Positions 47,384 through 60,169 of a stretch of DNA of 64,000 nt are shown here, piece after piece. This DNA is from Hyalella azteca. Its lineage: Eukaryota > Arthropoda > Malacostraca > Amphipoda > Hyalellidae. The notes beneath the pieces were generated by a model. It worked only from the letters and a program-made list of their open reading frames with translations, did no database searches and was not told the DNA's origin. The stretch's first letter is position 1. Every line of letters begins with the position of its first letter. The translations under genes and the position numbers were made by a program. The DNA is taken from positions 28,853 to 92,852 of the forward strand of contig NW_025946060.1 of assembly GCF_000764305.2 (NCBI RefSeq), written 5' to 3'.

Positions 47384-48987
47384 CAGGGCTCTCAGCCAAT
47401 AATTTGAGAAAAACTTAGATGGCTGCTGAAAAACACCCAGATTCTGCAGATTTTATGGGGAAAAACCCAGACAACAAATTTCATCAAAAACTTTGTAATT
47501 TTACTTACTTCTAATGGAATTATAAATTTTCGGCTGCTGCTATATTTGGTATTTTGTGAGTCTCTGTCTTGGTTACCTCTTGGACGAGTGTAAAATCCCT
47601 ATTTCTCTTACTACTCCGGGAAAAATGGAAGGTAATATTCTTTAAAAAAATTTCGAGATAGGATGGCAACATTTTCACAGCGTGACTTGCGCAAAGAGCA
47701 AAAGAATAGCATACGCAACCCATAACAAAACCTGATGGAATGTCTTTCTTCAATAGGGTTTGAAAGCCACTCCTGTTACCTCCACAGTAGAACAATTGTC
47801 GCTTTCAAATCCTATGATGCTTGAAAAAGGAATTTTTTTCTCATTCAGAGTCGTTTTAACAGCTTTGTATAAACCACTGGCTCTTCCATCTTCAACAACA
47901 ATCGAGTCAAGCAAACCATCACATATATCATTTTTTCAACATAAAAAATTTAAATATCTAACTACAACAGCTAATACCCGTGAAATGGATATGTCTGTGC
48001 TCTCATCGCTTATCAGACATTCAGCTAGACTGAACTTTTCATTTCTACACTGATCAACCACTTCCCATTTTTCATAAGCAATTCCTTCCTGAATAACATA
48101 TGAAGCTTTTGTTGCGTGAAGTTTTACATTTTTAGCAATACTGCTATCATGAAATGATCTCTTGCACACTTCCACTAGATGATCTGCATGCGCAAATGGC
48201 ACATTGTGTTCAGCAATAGAAGCAGATACTGTACAAGTAGTTCTGCCTTTGCAACTTCCTCATCAGTGTCATCACTCTCATTAGGAATCTGTTTCTTAAT
48301 AAATGAATCAATTTTAGTGGCTGCTTTAGCTTCTTTCATGTTGTTGAGGTGCTTCGCAGTCTTACATGTGCCATCAATATATGGATCTATTAGCATTTCT
48401 GAGTTGAGTTTTACAACATGCGCAATATGAAACACCTTTTTCTTTTGAATTTTCTTGCAGCCACTCCTTAAAGTCTTTTCATAAAGTCTTTTTTTCACTC
48501 TTGTTTAAAAGACTGTTTGTACCACTTTTTAACTATTTTTCTTGGGGGACTCGGCATTTTCGGGGCTTTCACTGTTCACTATATGTTAATTTAACAGCAC
48601 CGATAGGTACAACAGCGACAGTAAGCAATGTAATTACGCACGTCACGACTATAACTTGTCACTTGACGAGCACAGTACTTTACAGTGTGCGCTGAGAAGT
48701 TGGGAACCTTTGCTTTGACCGGTAACGAACGCGTTCAATACTGGTAACGAAAGCGTTCAATGCCGCTGCCGTCTGTCAGCTAGGTAAAACATACAGTCTG
48801 ACGGTTAGTGCGTCGCTACATTTGTTTTGTATTGACTGCAAAGTTAAATTTAAGGCATTGGGAATATTTCAAGCACATTATTAGCTTAAATTAACTCACA
48901 CAACGAAAAAACACAGATTTTGCCATTTGGAAGAAAAAACACCCAGAACCCAGGTGACGGTCAAAAAACCCAGCGCTGGGAGGCCGG
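47384..48987 (-). mobile_element. hAT transposon relic with 8-bp target duplication
   Basis: CTTTCAGC flanks the element on both sides (47376-47383, 48988-48995). Termini CAGGGCTCTCAGC and GCTGGGAGGCCGG are imperfect inverted repeats. Minus-strand fragments resemble a hAT transposase N-terminal half: ATKASYVIQEGIAYEKWEVV, then LISDESTDISISRVLAVVVR with the first catalytic Asp context, then PSGFVMGCVCYSFALCASHA. Frames are broken and the C-terminal dimerisation domain is missing, so it is an inactive deletion derivative. Confidence 0.85.
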
Positions 48988-48995
48988 CTTTCAGC

Positions 48996-49440
48996 GACTA
49001 CAAATGTGCAATTCTGAGATGCAATGAGATTGAAATCATTTGTAACAACTAAAAAGTTGGATATTTTTGTTATACCTTATTGTGCGTTTGAAATTTTTTT
49101 CTACCACGGTTCTTGTAATTTTTCGACAGTTGTGTTGGACCGGGTTCCTTTGTCTTTAAGGTCGGCGAACTTCTATTAATATATCTACCAAGCTCTTATT
49201 CTGGAACTTAGTCTCGTTCCTAATTTGTTTGGGCGCCGGCCGTCCGGCCGTCCTTGGGATCAAGTCCAAAATAAATAAATATTTGAATATGTTTCTTGTT
49301 TGTGTATCACGTCCAACAATTCAATATTGTAAGGTAATTGATAGAGATGAGTTCACTTGAACGTCACATCAGGAGTGCTCACATCAACATGCCGTATAAT
49401 GGTTATAACGACGAAATTAAGGGGGAGGTCTACCCTCCGG
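48996..49440. other. Intergenic, nothing recognised
   Basis: A short GC-rich GCGCCGGCCGTCCGGCCGTC palindromic stretch occurs at 49232-49251. No ORF was supported. Confidence 0.45.
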
Positions 49441-50290
49441 AAAAGCTTTTTTGTTAAAAATTTAAAAGCAAAGAAAATAGCCAGAAAAGTCACCATTTTT
49501 TAAAAAGGAAAACGTTTCGAAGACCAGCTCTATCATCAGTTCAAAACCAAAAACACAGGTACAAACAATTAGCAATAAATTCACATTGATGCATAAATCG
49601 TCAAATGAGAAACAATCAAGAATGAAGCAAACACGGGCACAAATCTATCTATTTACAATTGCGAGGGGATATGATCTATTAGCGGCATTTAAAATAGGCT
49701 TTTGTTTAAAAATATAAAGGGACTCTAGAATTCGCAAGTCGGAAACACCGGTCGTGGAGGCTAAAATTCGAAAATCACTATCGGACACTGGCACGTTGCA
49801 CTGCTCGGCATGGACGCGTACTGCTGAATGAGGGGGATGCGCAAGGAGGTTTCATGTTCTAAAACTCCTTCCTTTATGCTCCGCCAGCCTAGCATAAAAG
49901 TTGCGAGATGTCATACCGACATACGCAGATGCGCATAGCGCACAACTAAATTGATAAACTAGGGACGATCGCATAGGAACAGGAAGTGTGTCTTTATACA
50001 TGAAAAGAGAACTGATTTTAAAATTATTCACCAGCAATACATGAAGATTTACATTTGGGAGGTATTTAGAGAACAAATCTTTCAACTCTTTAGCCATAGA
50101 CTAGAAGCGGGACCAAAGTAAGGAAATGAACAATAAACAGCATTCCTATGGTCACGTTCGGGAACAACCTCAGAATATTGCTTAGTCAAAAATTTCTTAA
50201 TTTGAGTATATACCAATTGCGACGGAAACCCATTAAGTGAAAACGTACTGCGTAAAAATTCAAATTCAGAGTGCATAGTATGGAAAGTTG
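49441..50290 (-). mobile_element. Penelope-like retroelement 3' fragment
   Basis: 50276-50100 reads as the RT thumb region (FLRSTFSLNGFPSQLVYTQI). 50097-49855 continues to a GIY-YIG-type endonuclease start (QFSCALCASAYVGMTSRNFY, then ARLAEHKG). The two parts are in different frames. Beyond the stop the sequence holds AACTGATGATAGAGCTGGTC and CGAAACGTTTTCC (minus strand), a terminal motif common in this class. The upstream RT core is missing. Confidence 0.75.
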
Positions 50291-51326
50291 AGCAGATACG
50301 AAAGCCTCAGTTTATTAACGTTCGAATACCATTTAACTTGAAACGGAATGAACAAAAGCTGAAGAAGCTGGTGCATGGAAAAGCTGGAAAAGAAGAAGCT
50401 GGAAAACACGTACGTGTAGCGATTAATTTAGCTCGTACTTCGAGCTAACTCTAAACTTGCGCATCGTCATGTTACATGTGTATCGTGTTTTTACATCAGC
50501 ATCGTGATGCAAAAAGTTGATCATGATAATTCACGCGTACCACAAAACCGCATATTACGCTGTAAAGCGTGACTCATGGTGCAATACGAATTTCATGTTG
50601 TTGAGTACCTTCATACAATGCATTCAAGTCATGAGTTTTGCATTTCTTGAATCTTCTATGAGATTTAGGCCTGTGAGTTTGATCACTGAAATCAAATTGT
50701 TATCTGCATTTGATATGAGATAACAAGTCTTGTCCCTCTATGAGGAGGATATTTCAAATTATGAAGTATTGTATATGTATGTGTATATATTACACATTGC
50801 CCATTTATGAAGTTTAGCACTCAAGTCGGTGTTACGTTTCAGCACGGTATACTTAAATTTTTTCCTTATCTTATCAGATTCCGATTGGCAAGATGAAAAA
50901 ATGCAAAAAATTCTGATGAGCTTGAACATTCTGATATTTTTTAGGACACAGGGGGTGACGACTCCCTTTTTGAATGTTTACATTTTATGATCATAATATA
51001 CCACTGGACATCATGAGGATGATGTCCACGAACGAACATTTCGTTTCTGTGTGTGTACTGTTTTAATTTCACTAACAATCGTCATGCATAAACATGAAAA
51101 AATTAGGGTGATATATAACTAGACCCACAAGTTAGTCTAGATAACAGCAACTTGACGTAAAGATAGAGCAGCCTTTACCTTCAGTGTTGCAGGAAAACCC
51201 TTTGTAGACGGTGGCAGGTGTGCTTATCTGCTGCGGCGCGGTCTCTAAATTTGTCATTAATTTTGCTAAACATTCCTGGAGTTAAGAAACTCTATATTCA
51301 TTAGATTCATTATCAGCGGCGTAATC
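50291..51326. other. 5' flank of the atlastin-like gene, no gene seen
   Basis: No coding exon was recognised. A short duplication of AAAAGCTG occurs near 50355. No clear TATA element lies close to 51327. Confidence 0.45.
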
Positions 51327-54300
51327 ATGTCCGGCCATCCTGTGGCTATCGTTGTTCAGAACAAAGAGACTCGAGAGTTCGAGCTGGATGAGGAAGCCCT
51401 ACGGGGTGTCCTGTTGCGTCCTGAAGTGGGCGACAAACCCGTCTGCGTGGTGGCCGTGGCGGGGGCGTTCAGGACCGGCAAGAGCTTCCTTCTGAACTTC
51501 TTAGTGAAATACTGCGTCAATGAAGTGAGAATTAAATAGTTAATTTAGTCATGAAACTTGGGGGGGGGGCCTTAAAAGAACTTGTGTGATGAAACATTCA
51601 TGCAGATACACCCTTTCAATAACGAAATTCATCTTATTATTGGGCAATATGTAGGACAGACGTTGAAGCTAAAGTTTTAGTTTTGTGAAACCTCGTGTCA
51701 ACGAATTGCAGATCGCAAAAGATTCTCCAACAAATTTCTTTTAAATTAAGTTTCATTCAGCTTGACTTACTCCGATTCTACGTTGCTCAGGGCACACCGA
51801 ACTGGCTGGGTGATCCGTCGCAGCCGCTGGAAGGTTTCGTCTGGAGCACAGGCATGGAGGGGCAGACCGCCGGCATTTACATTTGGAGCGAACCTTTTAC
51901 TATCTACGCTAAATATAGCGGTAAAGAAGTGAGTTCAATCTTAAAGGATTTAATATGTAATCTTTGCAAATTACCGATGAAAACCGATTCTATCAGTTCT
52001 AAAAAACTTCTAAAACGTTTTCCTGTGTTATCTAAGAAACAACCACATTTTGTCTGAAGTATTTTTTGCAAGAATTAATAGCGGACTTAATATCAACGGG
52101 CAATTAGCAGCTATTCGGAAGCTGAACACGGTATGCTTTCTCTAATGTGAAATGTTTTCGCGCGCTATATGATCATTGAGCAGTACGTGAGTGTGTTTTA
52201 ATAAATACTCTTAGTATCTCCTTGTGCAATTGACTCATTGTAAAAATGCTCTCATTAATTAAATTTTCTTTGCTAGTAAGTACTCTAAGAAGAGAAGGTG
52301 AAGAGATAACTAATTCTCTGTGAGTGCAGGTGGCAGTTATTCTCATGGATACTCAGGGCACGTTTGACACCCAAACCTCGTTGCGGGTAAGTTCAGAGGG
52401 CTCATATCTACTATATCAGCGACAACAGGATTGATTTTTTGTCTTCCTTGTATATAACTATCTTCTTTCGTTAGTTCGAACTATTTCTAAGAATTATCTA
52501 AGAAGGTTTATTTTGGAGAAGCAACTGTGAATTTTGATAAACTCTATTTCCCATGGTGATGAAAAAATGCTACGGACATGAACTTCTTGTCCTTGAGAGG
52601 GTTAATTTTTAGTCCGCAACTAATGGTCTTTGAGCTCACGAGTAAATGGATTGGCACCCTAAAATGAAGAACAATAGAGATCATTTTGATGTGCTCCCTT
52701 TTCAATTCGTTATTAAAGACTGCTCTCACATTTATTGATACATTCTGATTTAAAGGCGACCATTAAATGTAATTCTAAGTAATTCAAATATACAATAAAG
52801 CAAAATTTAGTTCTATAGCGTCGTCCTTCTTTGCCTCCGTTGATCGGGCAAGCGACGCGGTCAGCTGGAATTGGTCTGTTCCACACTCACGGTCCACCCA
52901 GAAATCGATTTAAAAAGCCTCTTTATCAGTTAGGTTGAGGGCACATTTCATTCGGAAGCAAATGTTTTAATTAAACGCTTTACAATCGTTACTGAGTCTC
53001 TTTAAACAAGCCTTTCTTCGACAAGCTCATTCCAACAAAAGCTTTTAATTTTGCGCCAGGGAAATGTGTCATCCAGGTGCCAGAGGCCAAATCATATCAA
53101 ACGTCGATTTTTACACAACACATAACAGATTTTTATTAAATAGAACCCTTTATTATTTTCCTAAAGAGTTTCTTGCAAAGTACATCTGACCATTTTCTCA
53201 CTTATGGCAAGTTCTTTCTTCTATAGTCTACTACACTTACGTACAACACGAGAGTTGATTTCAAGATTTTTGGGAAAAGAAACATCATGTTGCTTCATCG
53301 GACTAATGCGGAAGCACAGTTAAAGTTCGTTTACACTGTCTTTTATTATTGTAATGGCTATGGTCTCATCTAAAATTTATATTTCTTCAGGATTCGACGT
53401 ACATCTTCGCCCTGACGCTGTTGACCTCCTCCGTGACGGTGTACAACCTCATGAACAACATCCGCGAGGACGACCTCACGAACCTGCAGACGTTCAGCAC
53501 CTACGGCGCATCGGCGCAGAAGGAGATCAAAGAGTCGCGCGCATTCCAGGTACAGATATGCACATTTCAAGTATTACAATAATAATTAGAAACAATAGAA
53601 GCGTAAAATTTTCAAGAAGTATTGCATGCATGACCCGCCATTCGAAGTGATCTGATGGCAAGTAATCATGTGGTTAGATAGGTATGGACAACCCTCGTGC
53701 CTTCGACCTTCCCCGGGCCCTGTTGATGTCGTCGACGAAAATGCAGGACTTAGACCAACAGAATATATAATTTACTACCAATAGTACACGGCGTCTGCTA
53801 GGATCCTTACTGTTAACGAGCCAATATTTCTGAGCAGAAATACCATGAACGATTCCAAGCAAATATTATTAGTTTCTGACTCCATTATTATTTATTTTAC
53901 TGATGAATGCTCTCTTTCACCACTAATTTCTCGCTGACTCATTGGGTAAATTCTGACTCATTCATTGAAGTTTGCTTCCGAAGTCGGATGGCACATTACA
54001 AATTTATATAGTATGGATTATTTTGAAGAAATATAATCATTGAACAATTTGATCTTCCCGTTTCAAATTATTAATTATTATAAATCGCGTCTTTTGAAGT
54101 CATTAGAAACCTTCTACTGGAGGTAGTTAGAACGAGTTGGCAAATTTTACGTACAGACATTGTTTAAAAATTTTTGAACATTTCAGAACCTATTATTCCT
54201 GGTGCGTGACTGGAGTTTTCCTCAGCAGCATCCATGTGGCCACGAAGGCGGTCAAGTGGTACTGAAGAAAGTGCTAGGCCAACTAGGGGTGAGTTGTTCG

Positions 54301-57300
54301 GAATATAGGTTGCAATTACAGATATTCACGATGAACAAATATATGAATAATGGATTTCCATATTTAGATGCGAATAATTAATGGTATGTAAAAATTCAGC
54401 CCTATGTCTACAAAAGGTAAACCGCGTTACCAGGGTTTTTGATGTGATTGACATTGACGTCGGTTACCTTATCCTATCCGTAGACAAAAGCTTGAAGAAG
54501 TCAGCAGAGGTTGGCAGTAGCGCGCTACATGTAGCGGCCGCTACATTTTCAGTAGCGGTAGCGGCGCTACATTTAAGCAATTGTAGCGGTAGCAGTAGCG
54601 CCCGCTACATATTTAAGTTGCGATACGAGGTTTTGCCGCTACAGCGCTACCGCTACATTTATAGATAAAGCCTTTAGATTTTACTCAATAGTATTAAATA
54701 TTATTTAAATACCAGCATGATACATACATAATATAAATTACAGAATAAAACTGTATGAAAGATTTCGGTGTAATGTTGTCAACCTCAGCCTGTTACTAGT
54801 GTCAACATGTTAGTTGTTACCAGAGGTGGGCAGTAGCGCGCTACATGTTGCGGTATAGCGGCGCTACAATCTAGTGGGTGTAGCGGTAGCGGTAGCGGCC
54901 GCTACATTTCAAAGTAGCGCTGCCCAGCTCTGGAAGTCAGTTTAAGCTGTTGAAATATTTTCGTTATTGGCAGGATGAGTGAGCATTAGTCAAGATATAA
55001 GCGTGAAGATTCAGTATGTTAAGAGCGATTTTAAGACATCTTCTATTATATGTATAAGGAAAATCATCTGTTTCTCCGATATCGAACAAGTTTAACTTTT
55101 GGCATAGCCACCCTGTTAAAATATTCATATAAGGCTGATGAAGTGTGCTGCCTCCAATATGGGTCTTCAGATCAGGTGCAGCACTTGTACATTCGTGATA
55201 AAATATAGGCATTGGCGTATCTTTTCCTCTAACATTTAAAGCATTAGAATCCTCGGTTATCTCGATAATAATTTTTGACTTTGAGTTTTCAATTCTTATT
55301 TTGATGGTGTTCTCCCTAATATGCCCTGAAAGAAAATATAATATAGCAGACTGCTGTTTATGGTTGATGTTCTTCAAATTTCCCGCAAAGGAAAAGGCGG
55401 AGAAGCCGATGCATGAGTCGGCCCACCAGAGGTTGAGACAAGGCCTCCGTCAGAGTTTTGAGAAGCTGGAGTGCTACCTCATGCCGCACATCGGCTACGG
55501 CCCGGCCGAAGACTCCAATTTCGATGGTCGACCAAATCGTGAGTTCCATGACCTAATTTTACTATTAGATATCATGGATCTGTTAATTGGATACTGTGTA
55601 ACATTCGAGAAGCTTGAGTTGCAGTCATGAGAGTTGCCCACTTCAAGTGCTTCTACATATAATATGTCTCATGTAGAGAACTGAAATTGAATGTGAGTTC
55701 TATGTGAAATGTTGGTGCAGTTGTATGTACTTCTTGCAGTTAAAATCAATTATTTTAAAATTATCAAATAAATTACATAAAGTTAAGATCAATTGTATAT
55801 TAATAATATGTGGCAACCGCTGCCAAAATTTGACATTTAAAAAATTGTAACACGCTACCACCCATGTGACCGTTAAAGCTGACATCTCACTTACGTGATA
55901 TGCAAGAAGTTCATAAATGATTTTTTAAAGAGTTTATGAACAGAACTGAGCCCAAAATTCGTGGAGCACATCAGGCTGCTGGTGCCTCGCCTGCTGGCGC
56001 CTGAGCGCCTCGTGTTGAAGCGTTCAGCGGCGCGGCGGGGACAGCCCGCCACCGGGGAAGAGCTGGTGGACTTCATCAAGACCTACATGGCGGTCTTCAG
56101 GGAGGGAAAGCTGGTGGAACCCACCACTCTGGCTGAGGTTTTGAGATAGGAAAAGTTATAAAAAGATTGCTAATGTACATTCATGCACTTCAATCTGAAA
56201 TATCTTGAGATGAAAACGATTTTACCATCTCTCTGTTTCATTTGTTATTATTTGTCGTCAGCGATCATTGCAAATTATCTCTTCTTATTATGTTCCTGAT
56301 TTTTATTCGTTATATTCAGCGATGTTTCACCTATATCTAGGCCCAAGCAGCAAAACACTGCACTTGACCTAATTGTAAAATTAACGTATTAAAAATCCGT
56401 TTCGTTGATTTTTTGCATAAAATTTCCAGATGATGGCACGTGTATGCAGTAATGGAGCTCGTAATATTGCTCTTGAAGTCTACAACAATGCCATGAATTC
56501 TATTCTTTTTCCCGATGGAAAATCAATGGAGGCCTCCGTTCTCATGAGCCAACACTTGGCATACAAGCGTGACGCCGTCGCAGCCTACCTCAAAGAAAAC
56601 CAATACGCAGACAGCAGTGAACTGTTTCCGGTTGTTCATGACGTTAAAGAGCAACTTGAAAAGGTGAGTAAATGCATGAGAGAGGTCACTCCTTGCGTGA
56701 CCGAGTTCCTCTTATATCTAAAAGTTGTAATTTATAAACTTTTTGACCCATCAATCCCGACTATTTCACAATTCCAATCAATAAAAATTTCGAACAACAT
56801 ATTTCATCAGTGTATTCCACAGTTTTTGTTTGCAACTGATCTTAGTGCGTGTTTGCTAAAATTTCATCTTAGTGCGTGTTGGCACCGTTTCTGAATTGCA
56901 TGAAGACAAAGAATAAACTTTAAAATACTTAAACCATTTCATGAGCTGGCGGAACGCAGTACTGGAACTCACTTAATTGCATCTAGTTCAATCAATTGGC
57001 AAGCCAATCAATATCATTGAAACTTGCCATAGAAATTTACTAGTAAAAATCCCACTCGAAGCTTCTTCATATTTGAACACATGCCTGCATGTGAAGTTGA
57101 TGTGAATTACATTGCCTACAATATTCACCTCGTATATTTTGCATCGAAGTTCTAATTTATCGAGGAATCAATGATAATTTTACCGTAATCAAGCAAACTT
57201 GACTCGGCTTAACATAATAAAACAGTATGAAACGACCACACACCACCAATGATGGTGCATTGCTGACAGAATTTTTTCATCTCGAACAAACATATCCCAC

Positions 57301-58326
57301 GATTTGATGTAACTCATCGATTGCACGTACGAGCTGAGGTGAAAATTTTTTTCTTCGTATATCAAGGCTTATCAAAATTTTGCACACTAGACGAAATGTT
57401 TTTTTCGAAATTCCGCTTACTGTCTGCATGCAAAGTTATTTAGATTTATTTGACATTGAATCATGTCCAAAATCTTCAACCAAAATGCAAAAACTTCTAG
57501 GATCAGCGTAGCATCGTGTACAAATAATATATAACAATGTTGTTTGACCTTATTCCTGTCTGTAAGACCATCATTAATTTCCCGAGAGTTTTTTGGGTGG
57601 ATTTGGCAGAAGGTCAAGCCGAGTATTTAAGATCAGCCATGTAAATGATTTAGATCTGATCACATAAAACGAATCCATTTCATCGTTAATCAATAGAGCC
57701 AGTTGATATTTTCAAAATCAGTCATGATATCATCTGACTAAAATTAAGGAATGAATCTGTTCATTCGTTAATTTTAATGTGCCACTTTGGATATCAATAG
57801 TTCAGGATAACCGTATATTTTTGCAATCGACGATCAGGAAAATACATGACGTGGAAATAAAATGTCATGTCTTTGCATGAGCGTATAAATAAAAACAATA
57901 TTCAATTATGATTTTTGCGATGACATTGTCATGTGAATCAGAGAAAGCAACGATGCAGCCTAATTCCTGACATTTCTATTAAATGAATTTTTAACACTCC
58001 TCTTGGTCAGTGTACACTAACGGGTATTTCTGAGAAAATTCTCGGTTCATAGAAAATTATAATTCATTAAGATTTATATTACAATCGATTATATCATAAA
58101 TCACACCAGTTATTTAGCCGAGGGCAGATGACAACGATATCCCCTGACCTAATGCTATCATATATTTCAGGAAATCGAGAATCACTTCCTTCACTACACC
58201 GAGGTTAATGATCACAACAAAACTAAGGAACAGATGAAGAAGCTTGAAGAAGATGTTGAAGCGGCTGTTACAATTGGAACGCTGGGTGCGGCCCTCGCTG
58301 GTATATATTTTTTCCGCCGTCCTTAG
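51327..58326 (+). CDS. Atlastin-like dynamin-family GTPase, short form
   Basis: Nine exons: 51327-51524, 51791-51928, 52330-52386, 53391-53549, 54187-54288, 55391-55538, 55944-56137, 56430-56663, 58171-58326. All have AG/GT borders and matching phases; total 461 codons plus TAG. G1 is GAFRTGKS (46-53), the switch-1 Thr sits in GQTAG (T92), G3 is DTQG (119-122) and G4 is RD in LFLVRDW (191-192). NFDG near 260 and the three-helix middle domain follow. Atlastins fuse ER tubules by GTP-driven dimerisation (family knowledge). The C terminus has one hydrophobic stretch (AAVTIGTLGAALAGIYFF) before RRP and stop; classical atlastins are about 540-560 residues with a hairpin of two segments plus an amphipathic tail. 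The exon 7 donor (GTTTTG) is weak. A candidate AATAAA is at 59028. A further alternative last exon downstream is possible but none was seen. Confidence 0.87.
54505..54932. mobile_element. hAT MITE in atlastin intron 5, with perfect 8-bp target duplication
   Basis: GAAGTCAG flanks the element at 54497-54504 and 54933-54940. Termini CAGAGGTTGGCAGTAGCGC and GCGCTGCCCAGCTCTG are inverted. The left end sequence recurs internally at 54821 (CAGAGGTGGGCAGTAGCGCG), so it looks like one copy nested in or fused to another. The interior is rich in GTAGCGG/CCGCTAC palindromes. Non-coding. Confidence 0.88.
56664..58170 (+). other. Intron 8 of the atlastin-like gene
   Basis: 1.5 kb of A/T-rich sequence separating the middle domain from the membrane-segment exon. 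No repeat or exon was recognised. Confidence 0.6.
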
Positions 58327-59567
58327 TGGCTAAACAAAAAAAATAATACCGGCTCTGGATTATGGTGGTGTCATTGATATTGAAGAATTATAATAGGCAC
58401 TTCTATACCTGTATAAAAAAGAAATTTTGTATCCGTACAAAATTTAATTATGAACTGTTTAAGGAGAGTATGACCAACAATAATCTATCCTATAATATTA
58501 TTGTTGGAAAACGCTTCTGTAATTGAAGTTAGAAACGTATAATCCTGTCCGTTGATATTTTCGAATTATTGTGTTCAATTTTTCAGTGATGAAATTCGTC
58601 TTGCAATGGAATGTTCTTATTTTCTTAACTCAATTTTGATGTAAGCAAGAATTGAATATCATTCTCCATATATCCAGACTTATATGAACGTTTGTGCATC
58701 ACAAATGCCTGCCCTGACAGAATGACCATTTGAAGTGAATTTTACAATCGAGCGAACTGAGTGTTTTTGACAGTATTATGCCATTTGCATACGCTAAGAT
58801 TTACCAATTAATTATTACAGTAGTGACCCTTTTTGAACTTCACCTTTGAAAATTTATTGTTTTCATAAGACCATTGAATTTCCGGAGCAACTGAGAATAT
58901 TAGAATTTGCAGTTCATTTAAAACAATAATTGACTGCAGCATTCGTGCTCATACCTTCTTATTTGCATCCTTCCGATTTCGTTACAATTCTTTTTTAAAA
59001 CCCAACGCAGATCGTGAATTGATAGGTAATAAAATTCTAGCTTTATTTTCAGCTTGAAGTCGAAGAATTTAACAAATTTATGCGATAACGACTATAATTA
59101 TATTTGTGCTTTCCCAAGTCTGTCCTTACCGCTAATGCCATTATACAATTATATATGGCAAGATATTTTGTGGAATTTCTTGATCAATTGTCATGCACGG
59201 AACCAATAATTTTGTTTGTTTTGTCTGCTGAGCGATAAAGATCTTAGACCTCCTCTAATAACTATAGTCCAAATCGAGCATTTTTGCTATGAATTAAATT
59301 CCGTTAAGTCACCTACTACAACCGTTACAAAAAGTCACGACGGGCAAATCTGCGATGAAAACGTAATATTGCTGGAATGCGAATCGTTTTCTTGATTTGA
59401 ATGCTTGTGTTAATACCGTCTTGTTACCAAATGACATGTCAATAAATAATTATTGCGCAGTGCGCCATTAATAGGACTTATTTACCTCTGATTTCTTATC
59501 ACTATCATGTACACAAAAATAAATATTTTTCAGAGTTTATGTCTGTTGTAAGCCTGGCACCAAAAAT
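58327..59567. other. 3' flank of the atlastin-like gene, nothing recognised
   Basis: A/T-rich. The only candidate signal is AATAAA at 59028-59033. Confidence 0.45.
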
Positions 59568-59900
59568 ATATGGGGGGCTATATATGGCGGCGCGTATCCA
59601 GGATACTTCCGGCACCACAAAAATATTGGGGCTGTTGGGGCGCGTATCTAGGATACTTTTGGCACCAAAAATATATAGCGGCTGTTAGGACGCGTATCCA
59701 GGATATACTGTGGAACCGCAAAATATAGGGGGTGGATTGGCGCGTAACCAGAATACTTTTGGACACTCAAATATATTTAGGTTGAATGGGAGGGTGTCCA
59801 CTATACCTATGGCATAAAAATTGTATAATAGTTGCGGGGGAGCGTATCCACGATACTTATGGCACAGCAATACATAGGGACTGTTAGAGCGAGGTGAGTA
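59568..59900. repeat. Degenerate tandem repeat of about 56-60 bp, about 5-6 units
   Basis: Units contain GCGCGTATCCAGGATACTT then TGGCACCACAAAAATAT and a short G-rich end. Units have diverged. Confidence 0.88.
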
Positions 59901-60169
59901 TACAGGAAACTTATTGTGTCGAGATATTGCCCGAACCTGAAATTTAACCATCAGTGAGAGAATTACATTATCATCACACAGCGAGGCAGTTTGGATCCGA
60001 AACAAAATGGATTTAAAAATGAGGTATATCTATTTCATTAGGAAAGGGACATAATCGGTACTTTTTCATTCTGAATTTCTATTAACATAGTTCGAGAAAT
60101 AGACTAACCAAAATTTTCCGCTTCATCCAAAGATTCACTATCATTGACACTATCAGTATCTGTATCACT

